Shown: positions 51,825 to 60,411 of the stretch, piece after piece
Position numbering within the stretch: position 1 is the first letter of the stretch
Layout of the letters: the number at the start of each line of letters is the position of its first letter
NCBI RefSeq assembly: GCF_021390475.1
Contig: NZ_JAJUWS010000028.1
Location: 27,608 to 91,607, forward strand
From: Streptomyces sp. ST2-7A
GTDB lineage: Bacteria; Actinomycetota; Actinomycetes; Streptomycetales; Streptomycetaceae
DNA length: 64,000 bases
Direction of reading: 5' to 3'
Made by a program: the position numbers and the translations under genes
Notes under the pieces: generated by a model
What the model saw: only the letters and a program-made list of their open reading frames with translations
Database searches by the model: none
What the model was told of the DNA's origin: nothing

Positions 51825-52561
51825 CGTGGGGTCTGTTCACCAGCTGGATTCTGCCGGGGCTGTGGGTGACCGTGCAGGTCACGATCTTCAGCGCCGCCCT
51901 GGCCTTCGCCGTGGCCCTGGCCATCGGCACGCTGCGCACCTCCCGGCTGTGGATCGTGCGCTTCCTGTCCGGTACCTACTTCGAGATCTTCCGGGGCACC
52001 TCCGCCCTGGTGATGCTGTTCTGGTTCGCCTTCGCCTTCCCCCTGATGTTCGGCTACGAGTTGGTGGCGATGTGGGCGGGTGTACTGGCGCTCGGCCTGA
52101 CCTACGGGGCCTACGGCTCGGAGATCGTGCGCGGGGCGCTGGCCTCCGTGCCGGTCGCCCAGCGGGAGGCCGGTATCGCGTTGAGCTTCACCCCGATGCA
52201 GCGCCTTCGCCGGGTGGAGTTCCCGCAGGCGTGGCCGGAGATGGTGGCCCCGCTCAACGCGCTGACCATCGAGTTGATGAAGGGCACCGCGTTGGTCTCC
52301 GTGATCTCGGTCTCCGACCTCGCCTTCGCGGGGAATGTGATCCGACTCTCCACCGGTGACAACGCGCCGGTCTACACGCTGCTACTGGTCATGTACTTCA
52401 TCCTGGCTTTCGCCATCACCCGCGGGATGCGGGTGGTGGAGCGGCAGGCCAAGAAGGGTGTGGGACAGGAGCCCGAACGGGTACCGCTGTTCCGCAAGCG
52501 CGGGGCGGGTTCGCCCGGTGCCGCCGGTGACACCCGGGCGATGGGGGGTGTGAACGCGTGA
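51821..52561 (+). CDS. ehuC: EhuC-like ABC permease
   Basis: 246 aa from ATG 51821, overlapping ehuB. A polar-amino-acid-type permease (HisMQ family) with helices at LPGLWVTVQVTIFSAALAFA and later, plus the EAA loop ASVPVAQREAGIALSFTP. FRGTSALVMLFWFAFAFP is the family-typical second segment. Overlaps ehuD by four bases (GTGA). Basic C-terminal tail (about 40 aa) is variable. Confidence 0.82.
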   Translation: MTWGLFTSWILPGLWVTVQVTIFSAALAFAVALAIGTLRTSRLWIVRFLSGTYFEIFRGTSALVMLFWFAFAFPLMFGYELVAMWAGVLALGLTYGAYGSEIVRGALASVPVAQREAGIALSFTPMQRLRRVEFPQAWPEMVAPLNALTIELMKGTALVSVISVSDLAFAGNVIRLSTGDNAPVYTLLLVMYFILAFAITRGMRVVERQAKKGVGQEPERVPLFRKRGAGSPGAAGDTRAMGGVNA

Positions 52562-53208
52562 ACTGGGACTGGGGAGTCGTCGCCGACTTCATGCCCTACT
52601 TCCGGAGTGGTCTGCTGACCACCCTCCAGGCACTGGTCTGGGGCACCCTGATCGCCTTCTCGCTGGGCCTGGTGTGGGCCCTCGCGGTGCGCGGACCGGC
52701 GTTCGTGCGCTGGCCGGTGCTGGCCTTCACCGAGTTCATCCGCAACACTCCGTTGCTGGTGCAGCTGTTCTTCCTGTTCTTCGTGCTGCCCGAGTGGGGT
52801 CCGACCGTTCCCGTCATGGTGGCCGGGGCCGTCGGCCTGGGTCTGCACTACTCGACCTACACGATGGAGGTCTACCGGGCCGGCATCGAGGCGGTGCCGG
52901 TCGGCCAGTGGGAGGCGGCGCACGCGCTGAGCATGTCGCCGCGCCGCACCTGGCAGTCGGTGATCCTGCCGCAGGCGTTCCGACGCAGCGTGCCGGCGCT
53001 GGGCAACTACGTGATCGCCATGCTCAAGGAGACCCCGCTGATCGCGACCATCGGTCTGATGGAGATGCTCGGGGAGGCGCGCACCTTCGGTACCGAGACC
53101 TTCCGTTTCATGGAGCCGTACACGGTGGTCGGTATCGCCTTCGTCCTGGTCGCCTATCCGGCCTCGTTGCTGATCCGAGCCCTGGAGCGCCGTCTTGCCA
53201 CCCACTGA
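52558..53208 (+). CDS. ehuD: EhuD-like ABC permease
   Basis: 216 aa from GTG 52558. MPYFRSGLLTTLQALVWGT, FIRNTPLLVQLFFLFFVLP and the EAA loop IEAVPVGQWEAAHALSMSP identify a polar-amino-acid-type permease. Pairs with EhuC. Overlaps the ATPase frame if that starts at TTG 53195. Confidence 0.85.
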   Translation: MNWDWGVVADFMPYFRSGLLTTLQALVWGTLIAFSLGLVWALAVRGPAFVRWPVLAFTEFIRNTPLLVQLFFLFFVLPEWGPTVPVMVAGAVGLGLHYSTYTMEVYRAGIEAVPVGQWEAAHALSMSPRRTWQSVILPQAFRRSVPALGNYVIAMLKETPLIATIGLMEMLGEARTFGTETFRFMEPYTVVGIAFVLVAYPASLLIRALERRLATH

Positions 53209-54181
53209 GCCGCCGACCGAGCCACCCACCGACCCGACGACGCCGCCGAGCCGGCCGAGCACGACCACGGACCCGAGATCGACCACGGAGACCACGGTGG
53301 ACACCCCGCAGAGCACCCCACAGGACGACCCCGCCCGGCCGGAGGTCGACACCACGAGGACCGACACCTCGAAGACCGTCGCCGCGCCGGACGCGGGTGA
53401 CGGCCGACGCGAGGACGGGCCGGAGCTGATCCGCTTCCAGGACGTCACCAAGCGGTTCGGGGAGCTGACCGTCCTGGACGATCTGTGCTTCTCGGTGTAC
53501 CCGCGCAAGCACGTCACCCTGATCGGCCCCTCCGGGTCGGGCAAGACGACGATCCTGCGGCTGCTGATGACGCTGGTGAAGCCCGACGAGGGCACCATCA
53601 CGGTGGACGGCGATCACCTCACCCACGAGGAGCGCGGCGGGAAGCTGGTGCCCGCCGGGGAGAAGCACACCCGTGAGGTCCGCAAGAAGATCGGCATGGT
53701 CTTCCAGCAGTTCAACCTCTTCCCCAACATGAAGGTGCTGCGCAACGTCACCGAGGCGCCGGTGCACGTGCTGGGGATGTCCAAGGACGAGGCGGAGGCC
53801 CGGGGTCGGGACCTGATCGAGTTGGTGGGCCTGACCGAGCACCTGGACAAGTACCCCACCCAGCTCTCCGGCGGGCAGCAGCAGCGGGTGGCCATCGCCC
53901 GCGCGCTCGCGATGCGGCCGAAGGTGCTGCTGCTGGACGAGGTGACCTCCGCCCTGGACCCGGAGCTGGTGGCGGGTGTGCTGGACGTGCTGCGGGACAT
54001 CGCGCACACCACCGACATCACCATGCTGTGCGTGACGCACGAGATGTCCTTCGCCCGGGACATCTCGGACTGCGTCATGATGTTCGACAAGGGCAAGATC
54101 GTGGAGGCCGCCCCGCCCGAGCAGTTGTTCGGCGATCCGGGCCACCAGCGGACCCGGGACTTCCTGCGCAGCGTGCAGTAG
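53195..54181 (+). CDS. ehuA: EhuA-like ABC transporter ATPase
   Basis: 328 aa from TTG 53195 (GGAG 9 nt upstream), or 294 aa from GTG 53297. Walker A IGPSGSGKTTILRLL, Q-loop VFQQFNLFPNMKVL, signature LSGGQQQRVAIARALAM, Walker B VLLLDEVTSALDPEL and switch His in CVTHEMSFARD are all present, so it is active by sequence. The first 75 residues are a Pro/Thr/Asp-rich tail (PPTEPPTEPPTD) unusual for this family. Energises the EhuBCD importer. Confidence 0.88.
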   Translation: MPPTEPPTEPPTDPTTPPSRPSTTTDPRSTTETTVDTPQSTPQDDPARPEVDTTRTDTSKTVAAPDAGDGRREDGPELIRFQDVTKRFGELTVLDDLCFSVYPRKHVTLIGPSGSGKTTILRLLMTLVKPDEGTITVDGDHLTHEERGGKLVPAGEKHTREVRKKIGMVFQQFNLFPNMKVLRNVTEAPVHVLGMSKDEAEARGRDLIELVGLTEHLDKYPTQLSGGQQQRVAIARALAMRPKVLLLDEVTSALDPELVAGVLDVLRDIAHTTDITMLCVTHEMSFARDISDCVMMFDKGKIVEAAPPEQLFGDPGHQRTRDFLRSVQ

Positions 54182-54236
54182 CGCCGCGTCGACGCCCCCG
54201 ATCTCCCGCCGGCCTCCCGTCGACGCGGGATTTCCC

Positions 54237-54280
54237 CGCGTCCGCCCGCCGGGGACCACGGCCCCCGGCGGGCGGACGCG
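54237..54280 (+). terminator. Strong hairpin terminator after ehuA
   Basis: An 18-bp perfect stem, CGCGTCCGCCCGCCGGGG (54237-54254) with its complement at 54263-54280, and an 8-nt loop, 55 bp after the ehuA stop. It separates the transporter operon from the regulator gene. Confidence 0.8.
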
Positions 54281-54395
54281 CCGGCCCGTGTGTCGGTGAG
54301 CCGTGCCAATGGTGTGCCCCGGACACCGATCGCCCGCTAATCTGGTGGACAGTCATCGGCACGGCGGATAACCGCGAGTCCCCAGGGAGGACGCT

Positions 54396-55154
54396 GTGGC
54401 GCTCAGGTCCGGGGTGGCCGCCCCCTTCCATTCCGTCCGGTACGCGCTGCGCCTGCTGGAGACGATCGCGGAGAGTTCCGAGGGGGCGCTGGAGGCCGAA
54501 CTGGGCCGACGCACGGGACTGCCGCCGGGCCGTCTGGGGGAACTGCTGCGCCTCCTCCAGCAGGAGGGATACGTCCACCGACTGCGGGACGGCAGCTGGA
54601 CCAGCGGTGAGGCCATGGTCCTGCTCAACTCCGGTGGTGACCGCCGGCGCGCCCGGGAGGAGAAGCTCCGGCAGTCCCTGGACCGGCTGCGCCGCGAGGT
54701 CGGCGCCGCCGTCTACATCGGCCGGTACGCCGACGGCGAGATGATCGTGCCGCACGTCAGCTCCACGCCCGAGATGCCCGCGGTCAACCAGTGGGTGGAG
54801 TTCCGAGCCGCCGCGCACGCCACCGCGATCGGCAAGTGCCTGCTGGGCCAGCTCGACCACGACGGTCGCCGGGACCACATCTCCCGGCACCGGGCCGCCC
54901 GCCTCACCTCCCGGACCATCACCGACCGCCGGGCCCTGCTCACCACCCTGGACCACCATCCGGCGAGCATGCCCATGCTGGACCTCCAGGAATACGCGGT
55001 GGGCACCGTCTGCGCGGCGGTGCCGCTGACCGCCGGGGCCTCGGTGGGCTGTCTGGCGCTCTCCCTCCCGCTGCGCCAGGGATACCGGTTGCGGGAGGCC
55101 GCCGAGACCCTGAACCGGCAGGCCGCGCCGACCCTGCTCAGCCTGGTCCTGTGA
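54396..55154 (+). CDS. IclR-family transcriptional regulator
   Basis: 252 aa from GTG 54396 behind AGGGAGG. Winged-helix N-terminus (YALRLLETIAESSEGALEAE, LGELLRLLQQEGYVHRL) and IclR effector domain (AAHATAIGKCLLGQL, YAVGTVCAAVPLTAGASVGC). IclR proteins sense small aromatic or aliphatic acids. Its place at the end of the transport/catabolic cluster makes it the likely regulator of it. Confidence 0.88.
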   Translation: MALRSGVAAPFHSVRYALRLLETIAESSEGALEAELGRRTGLPPGRLGELLRLLQQEGYVHRLRDGSWTSGEAMVLLNSGGDRRRAREEKLRQSLDRLRREVGAAVYIGRYADGEMIVPHVSSTPEMPAVNQWVEFRAAAHATAIGKCLLGQLDHDGRRDHISRHRAARLTSRTITDRRALLTTLDHHPASMPMLDLQEYAVGTVCAAVPLTAGASVGCLALSLPLRQGYRLREAAETLNRQAAPTLLSLVL

Positions 55155-55306
55155 CCCGTCCGGCGGCGTGCCCCGGGGCCCGGGGAGGACCCCGGGACGG
55201 GATCGGCGGGGGCCGGGCACCGGTCGGACGGCGGGCCCGTCGTGGTCGGTAGCACCTCCGGACCGGGGTAGGATGGTGGATGTCGGCCGGACGAACGGCC
55301 GCGTCG

Positions 55307-55380
55307 GCGCCGCTAGCTCAGTTGGTTAGAGCAGCTGACTCTTAATCAGCGGGTCCGGGGTTCGAGTCCCTGGCGGCGCA
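55307..55380 (+). tRNA. tRNA-Lys (anticodon CTT), second copy
   Basis: Identical over all 74 nt to the copy at 42465-42538. TAGGAT (55269-55274) is a likely -10 box. CCA not encoded. A terminator follows directly. Two identical copies 12.8 kb apart could support recombination across the catabolic cluster. Confidence 0.97.
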
Positions 55381-55386
55381 CCGACA

Positions 55387-55427
55387 AGGCGGGTCCCGTG
55401 ACACCTCGGGTGTCACGGGACCCGCCT
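55387..55427 (+). terminator. Terminator after tRNA-Lys copy 2
   Basis: A 19-bp perfect stem (AGGCGGGTCCCGTGACACC and its complement) with loop TCG, followed by CTTT. A textbook intrinsic terminator. Confidence 0.85.
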
Positions 55428-55432
55428 CTTTC

Positions 55433-55468
55433 GTGTCCCGGAACGCCGGCGTGTCCCGGAACGCCGGC
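55433..55468 (+). repeat. 18-bp exact tandem duplication
   Basis: GTGTCCCGGAACGCCGGC occurs twice in a row (55433-55450, 55451-55468) between the tRNA terminator and the ABM-domain gene. No function is evident; it may reflect slippage. Confidence 0.7.
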
Positions 55469-55520
55469 CGCGACGGTCCGGCGCGGGGACGCTCCCCGTC
55501 CCGGACCGTCGCGATCGGGC

Positions 55521-55922
55521 TCAGCCCTCGCCGTTCGTGGCCTCCGAATCCTCGGCCGAACCGCCCGGGGCCGCCTGCTGCACCACCTCGAAGGACCACA
55601 GGGTCGCCCCCGTGGCCGCCGGCCGCTGCCCGCCGGCACCGTCACCACCGCCCTGTCCGGCTCCCCCACCACCGGGGCCGCCGGAGCCGCCACCGGTGTG
55701 CGCCTGCCGCATCGAACCGTTCATCCAGGCCTCGAAGTCCGCCTCGCTGCGCCACCGGGTGTAGACGAGGTAGCGGTCGGTGCCCTCCACCGGGCGCAGC
55801 AACTCGAACCACTCGAAGCCGTCGGAGTTCTCCACCAGCCCGGCACGGGAGGCGAAGCGCCGCTCCAACTCCTCGCGCCGCTCCGCCGGAACCTCGATCA
55901 CGTTGATCTTCACGACACTCAT
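55521..55922 (-). CDS. Antibiotic-biosynthesis-monooxygenase (ABM) domain protein
   Basis: 133 aa from ATG 55922. Dimeric ferredoxin-like ABM fold: MSVVKINVIEVPAERREELE, DGFEWFELLRPVEGTDRYLV and RSEADFEAWMNG. Relatives include IsdG-type haem-degrading enzymes and quinol monooxygenases. A Gly-rich disordered insertion (about residues 75-105, 15 or more Gly) replaces the usual short linker before the last strand ATLWSFEVVQQA. Substrate unknown. Confidence 0.8.
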   Translation of the reverse strand: MSVVKINVIEVPAERREELERRFASRAGLVENSDGFEWFELLRPVEGTDRYLVYTRWRSEADFEAWMNGSMRQAHTGGGSGGPGGGGAGQGGGDGAGGQRPAATGATLWSFEVVQQAAPGGSAEDSEATNGEG

Positions 55923-56267
55923 GCGCCCCATTCTTCACCCCGGGGCCGTTCGACCGGGCGGACGGGCCGGAAGTCTCTCCCGGCCGGCCCCGGGTTCACC
56001 CCCCGGCGTGACGGCGGGGCCGCCGGCCGCCGCGTCCGCCGGCGTTCCCGGCCGGCTCGTGGGACGGTTCGAAAAGGGGCCCGGGAAAGTCGGGGCTCCG
56101 GTCGGCGGTACGGGGCACGTCGGAGGGCGGGCGCCCCGACGGGACGTCCGGATCGACGGAGGGCTCCGGGCGACCCACCGCACGGAACGGCCGCCCGGAA
56201 CGCCGGATGGTCGGAACAACCGGCCGAAAAGCCGGGAGAGACACCGCGGGAAAGGGTGAGGGCGACC
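55923..56267. other. 345-bp divergent spacer, no peptide gene
   Basis: Checked for a small precursor-like ORF before the second PIMT-like gene; none with a ribosome binding site was found. It holds divergent promoters that I cannot pinpoint. Confidence 0.45.
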
Positions 56268-57413
56268 ATGGGTGGACCCATCGGCGAGGGCCGGGGCGAG
56301 CGCGACATCGATCGGGAGGCCACCCGGCTCCGACACGACCTGGTGAACGCCCTCGTCGCGGCCGGGGCCCTCCCCGACCCCGCCTGGCGGACCGCCTTCG
56401 AGGAGGTGCCCCGGCACTTGTTCGTGCCGCGCTACTACGACCCCTCGGGGCTGCGGATCGACCGCCACGATCATCCCGACCTGTGGCTGCGCGGCGTGCA
56501 CGAGGACCGGGCCCTGGTCACCCACCGGCGCGGCGGCGAGCCGGTCTCCTCCAGCTCCCAGCCCTCGTTGATGGCGAGCATGTTGCACGACCTGGAGGTG
56601 CGCGACGGTTCCCGGATCCTGGAGATCGGCACCGGCACCGGCTGGAACGCCGCTCTGATGGCGCATCGGGTGGGGGATCACCTGGTGACCAGCGTGGACC
56701 TGGACGCGGAGCTGACCGGCGCCGCGCGGGCCCATCTGGCCGCCGCCGGGCGTCGGCCGAGGGTGGTCACCGCCGACGGTTCCATGGGGTGGCCGACCGG
56801 CGCACCCTACGACCGGATCATCGCGACCTGTCGGATCGACTCGGTGCCGTTGTCCTGGCTGCGTCAGCTCATGGTGGACGGCGTGCTGGTCGCGCCGCTG
56901 GGGTACGCGGTGATCCAACTGCGCCGCACCGGGCCGGACCGGGCGGAGGGTCGCTTCCGGGGCGGCGCCTGGTTCATGCCACTGCGCACCAACCGCGGCC
57001 GGCCGGAGGCCCCGGCCGTGGAGCCCGACGCCGACGATCCCGGCCGGCCGGCGGAGGTGACGCCCCGGGCGGCGACCGACCCGGACTTCCGCTTCTGGGC
57101 GGACCTGTGCGAGCCGGGCGTGGAGTGGCGGACGGACCCCGAACCGGGTTCCGGGCCGGGGGCGGTGGCCCTGCGCGGGGCGGACGGCTCCACCGCGCGC
57201 CTGGGGCGGGACGGCAGGGTGACGGAGGGCGGGCCGCGCCGGCTGTGGTCGGAGGTGGAACGGCTGTACCGGGTGTGGGACGAGCGGGACCGGCCGGGCC
57301 CGGAACGGTTCGGGGTGACCGTGGAGGGCCGGCGGCAGTGGTTGTGGATCGACTCCCCGGACGGACCCGGCCACACCCTGGGCGAACCGGTGGACGCCGT
57401 ACGGCACGGCTGA
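56268..57413 (+). CDS. Second PIMT-like SAM-dependent methyltransferase
   Basis: 381 aa from ATG 56268, with GGGTGAGGG upstream. Same architecture as the gene at 12039-13097: a VPRHLFVPRYYDPSG-type head, motif I ILEIGTGTGWNAALMA, SVDLDAELT, GAPYDRIIATCRIDSVPLSWL, and an intact C-terminal extension ending FGVTVEGRRQWLWIDSPDG. It shows what the truncated copy has lost. No short peptide gene is adjacent, so it may act on another substrate or on a distant one. Convergent with the OsmC gene across a strong terminator. Confidence 0.82.
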   Translation: MGGPIGEGRGERDIDREATRLRHDLVNALVAAGALPDPAWRTAFEEVPRHLFVPRYYDPSGLRIDRHDHPDLWLRGVHEDRALVTHRRGGEPVSSSSQPSLMASMLHDLEVRDGSRILEIGTGTGWNAALMAHRVGDHLVTSVDLDAELTGAARAHLAAAGRRPRVVTADGSMGWPTGAPYDRIIATCRIDSVPLSWLRQLMVDGVLVAPLGYAVIQLRRTGPDRAEGRFRGGAWFMPLRTNRGRPEAPAVEPDADDPGRPAEVTPRAATDPDFRFWADLCEPGVEWRTDPEPGSGPGAVALRGADGSTARLGRDGRVTEGGPRRLWSEVERLYRVWDERDRPGPERFGVTVEGRRQWLWIDSPDGPGHTLGEPVDAVRHG

Positions 57414-57491
57414 GCCCTGCCGTGGGCCGACCCCGGCGCCGCCTTCGGGCTGTCGGGTCCGCGGTGGGAGCGGCATCGGGCGGCTCGCGGT

Positions 57492-57545
57492 CCGGGCCCC
57501 GTCCCGGTCGCCGCCGCGACGGCGGACGACCGGGACGGGGCCCGG
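57492..57545. terminator. Bidirectional terminator between methyltransferase and osmC
   Basis: A 19-bp stem, CCGGGCCCCGTCCCGGTCG (57492-57510) with its complement at 57527-57545, and an inner CCGCCG/CGGCGG hairpin. Confidence 0.8.
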
Positions 57546-57597
57546 AACCGGATGAACCCGCGCCCGGGCGCCCCGGGGGGAGCCCGGGACGCCCGGT

Positions 57598-58026
57598 TCA
57601 GGAGAGCAGTTCGGCCTCGAGGGTGATGTCCACCCCGCCGAGGGCCTTGCTGACCGGGCAGTTCTCCTTGGCTCCCTCGGCTGCCTTACGGAAGTCGTCC
57701 TCCGAGAGGCCCGGCACCCGCGCCTTGACGGTGAGCCTGATGCCGGTGATGCCCTCGCCGGGCTGGAAGGTGACGTCCGCCCGGGTCTCCACCGACTCCG
57801 GCGGCGTGCCGGCACCGGCCAGGCCGTGCGAGAACGCCATGGAGTAACAGGAGGAGTGGGCCGCCGCGATCAACTCCTCCGGGCTGGTGCGGCCGTTGGG
57901 CTCCTCGGCCCGGGAGGGCCAGGTGACGTCGTAGGTGCCCAGGCCGGACGACTCGAGGGCGACGGTGCCCGCGCCGCCCATGAGCGGGCCCTGCCACTGG
58001 GTGGTCGCCGTGCGCGTGGTTGCCAT
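57598..58026 (-). CDS. osmC: OsmC-family peroxiredoxin
   Basis: 142 aa from ATG 58026. SPEELIAAAHSSCYSMAFSH carries the peroxidatic Cys and AEGAKENCPVSKALGG the resolving Cys, in the OsmC subfamily arrangement (TVALESSGLGTYDVTWPSR at the start). Detoxifies organic hydroperoxides with thiol reductant. Monocistronic by layout. Confidence 0.9.
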   Translation of the reverse strand: MATTRTATTQWQGPLMGGAGTVALESSGLGTYDVTWPSRAEEPNGRTSPEELIAAAHSSCYSMAFSHGLAGAGTPPESVETRADVTFQPGEGITGIRLTVKARVPGLSEDDFRKAAEGAKENCPVSKALGGVDITLEAELLS

Positions 58027-58313
58027 GTGCTTTCCATCCTCCGTGACGGATGTTTCGACGGCGGATCGCCCGCGCCCCGGCCGCCGGGGCGGATGGTGGC
58101 GGGGCGGTCCGTTCAGCCCCACGCTAACCCCCGCGCGGGGGTGGGGCGTCCCCGGGCGGGCGGCGTGTCCGCGACGGTGCCGGACCACGGCCGGAAACCG
58201 CGGTCTCCGGCCGTGGGAGGGCCGGAGAGGGAACGGGCGGACCGGGTGAACGGGCACCCCGCCCGGTCGGCCGATGCCGGCCGGTCCGGGGCGGGCCCCG
58301 CGACGCGCCACGG

Positions 58314-58397
58314 TGCGGCCGGAGGGATTCGAACCCTCACGGGCTTGCGCCCACTGGGACCTAAACCCAGCGCGTCTCGCCATTCCGCCACGGCCGC
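58314..58397 (-). tRNA. tRNA-Leu (anticodon TAG)
   Basis: 84 nt with a long variable arm. Acceptor GCGGCCG/CGGCCGC, anticodon stem CTGGG/CCCAG with loop TTTAGGT (anticodon TAG, CUA codons), and T-loop TTCGAAT. CCA not encoded. TAGGAT on the minus strand (58413-58408) is a good -10 eleven bases before the 5' end. Confidence 0.95.
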
Positions 58398-58896
58398 GAC
58401 ATCCGGCATCCTATCCGCCGCCGCGAGCCGCCCACCCCGGTGGCACCGGTCGGTCCGGGACCCGGGTGACCGACGGGTGCGTGAACCGTGCCACCACCCC
58501 CGGTGCCCGAACGGGCGCGGACCCGGCCGGACCACGACCGACGGGAACGGACCGACCCCGGGCCGGCCCCCACTCCCGGGCACGTCCCCGCCGACGGGGT
58601 CCCATCCCGGAACCCACCGCTCTCCCCGATGACCCTCGGATGCGCACCCGGCGTCGGCGTCGGCATCGTGCCGGGACGGATGGCGGTCGGTGCCCTCGTC
58701 GGGGTCTCCGACGACGCCACCGGGTTCCGGGAACGCCCCCGGTCCTCCGTTCCCCGGGGTCGGCAGCCGGACGGGCCCGGAAGGGCGGCAGCCCCGTCCC
58801 GGGACGGTGGGGAGGCCGACGGGCCCGCCCGGCCCGCTCCGCCGGGTGGCCGTCCCGGCCCGGGCCGGGACGGCCACCCGGGCGTGCGGGCGGGCG
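58398..58896. other. About 500-bp intergenic region
   Basis: Holds the tRNA-Leu promoter at its left end. The rest is high-GC spacer after the DUF445 gene, with no supported gene. Confidence 0.5.
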
Positions 58897-60411
58897 TCAG
58901 CCGCCCAGGGCCCGGGTCGCGGTGTGGATCACCAACCCCGCCAGCGCGCCGATGATCGTCCCGTTGAGCCGGATGAACTGCAGGTCGCGTCCGATGTGCA
59001 GCTCGATCTTGCGGGAGGTGTGGCGGGCGTCCCAGCTCGCCACGGTGTCGCTGATCAGCGAGGTGATCTCGTGGCGGTAGCCGGTGACCACGTGCACGGC
59101 TGCGTTGGTGACCCAGGTGTCCAGCTTGCCGCGCAGGCGCGGATCCGCCTCCAGTCGGGCCCCCAGGGAGAGCACGGAGGTGCGGGCCCGCAGCCGCAGC
59201 GCGCTGCGCTCGTCCTCGGCCGCCGCGAGCACCATCTCCCGCACAGCCGTCCAGGCGGAGGCGATGACGTCCTGCACCTCGGGCCGGTTCAGCAGTTCGG
59301 ACTTCGCCCGCTCCACCCGCTCGCGGGTGGCCGGGTCCTCCCGGAGCTGTACCGCGAGGTCGGCCAGGAAGCGGTCCACGGCCCCGCGCGCGGGGTGGTC
59401 GGGACTGTCCCGCATCTCGGTGACGAAGCGCAGCAGTTCGCGGTAGACGCGGTCGCCGACCCGACGGTCCACGAAGCGGGGTGTCCAGCCCGGCGCGCCG
59501 CCCTCCACCGCCGTCATGACGGCGTCGCGGTGCTCCACCAGCCAGTCGTGCGCCTTGGCGCAGAACAGGTCCACCAGGCGATGGTGTCCCCCGTCCTCGA
59601 CCGTGCGGCCCAGCAGCCTGCCCAGCGCCGGGGAGACCTCGGCCGCCTCGGCGCGCCGGGTGATGGCCTCCCCGAGGATCGCCTGGACGTCGGAGTCCCG
59701 CAGGACCGCCAGGCCGCCGCGCAGGGCGTTGGCCAGTTCGGAGGTGACCCGGTCGGCGTTGTCCGGCTGCGCCAGCCAGGCCCCCACCCGCCCGCCGAGG
59801 TCCACCGCGGCGATCTTCTCCCGAACCACCTGTTCGGAGAGGAAGTTCTCCCCCACGAAGTCACCCAGCGACTCGCCCAGCTGGTCCTTCTTGCTCGGGA
59901 TGATCGCGGTGTGCGGGATCGGCAGACCGAGCGGGTGGCGGAACAGGGCGGTGACGGCGAACCAGTCGGCGAGCGCACCGACCATCCCCGCCTCGGCCGC
60001 CGCCGCCACGTACCCGGCCCAGGGGCCGGCGCCGCGGGCCTCGGCCCAGGTGGCCAGCACGTAGACCACCGCGACGAAGACCAGCAGGCCGGTGGCGACC
60101 ACCTTCATCCGGCGCAGACCGCGCTGCTTCTCCAGGTCCATCTCGGTGAAGCCGTCGGTGAGTTTGCCGGGGAGCAGGGCGTCGGCCGGGGCGGGGCGGG
60201 TGCCGGGGCCCGGCGCGTCGGCGGGTTCGGGCACCGGCTCCGGTACCGGCCCCGGGGGCGCGTCCACGCCGGGGGGCGGCCCGCCCCCGTGTCGTTCTTC
60301 CGACGGCATCCGCGGCGGCCCCTCCGCGCCGTCCGCACCCGTCACGGCGGGAGGTCCCGCCCGATGTCCGTCGTCGTCGGCCTGTCCGGCCCGTTCCGCG
60401 TCCTGGTTCAT
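58897..60411 (-). CDS. DUF445-family membrane protein
   Basis: 504 aa from ATG 60411, with GGGAG 5 nt upstream; a longer frame to 60453 is weaker. A Pro/Gly/Glu-rich N-terminal tail (about 85 aa) precedes a membrane helix (VVATGLLVFVAVVYVLATW), then AAAEAGMVGALADWFAVTALFRHP and the long helical DUF445 body; a last helix (TIIGALAGLVIHTATRAL) ends the protein. The family is widespread and of unknown function, associated with the cell envelope. Confidence 0.85.
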   Translation of the reverse strand: MNQDAERAGQADDDGHRAGPPAVTGADGAEGPPRMPSEERHGGGPPPGVDAPPGPVPEPVPEPADAPGPGTRPAPADALLPGKLTDGFTEMDLEKQRGLRRMKVVATGLLVFVAVVYVLATWAEARGAGPWAGYVAAAAEAGMVGALADWFAVTALFRHPLGLPIPHTAIIPSKKDQLGESLGDFVGENFLSEQVVREKIAAVDLGGRVGAWLAQPDNADRVTSELANALRGGLAVLRDSDVQAILGEAITRRAEAAEVSPALGRLLGRTVEDGGHHRLVDLFCAKAHDWLVEHRDAVMTAVEGGAPGWTPRFVDRRVGDRVYRELLRFVTEMRDSPDHPARGAVDRFLADLAVQLREDPATRERVERAKSELLNRPEVQDVIASAWTAVREMVLAAAEDERSALRLRARTSVLSLGARLEADPRLRGKLDTWVTNAAVHVVTGYRHEITSLISDTVASWDARHTSRKIELHIGRDLQFIRLNGTIIGALAGLVIHTATRALGG

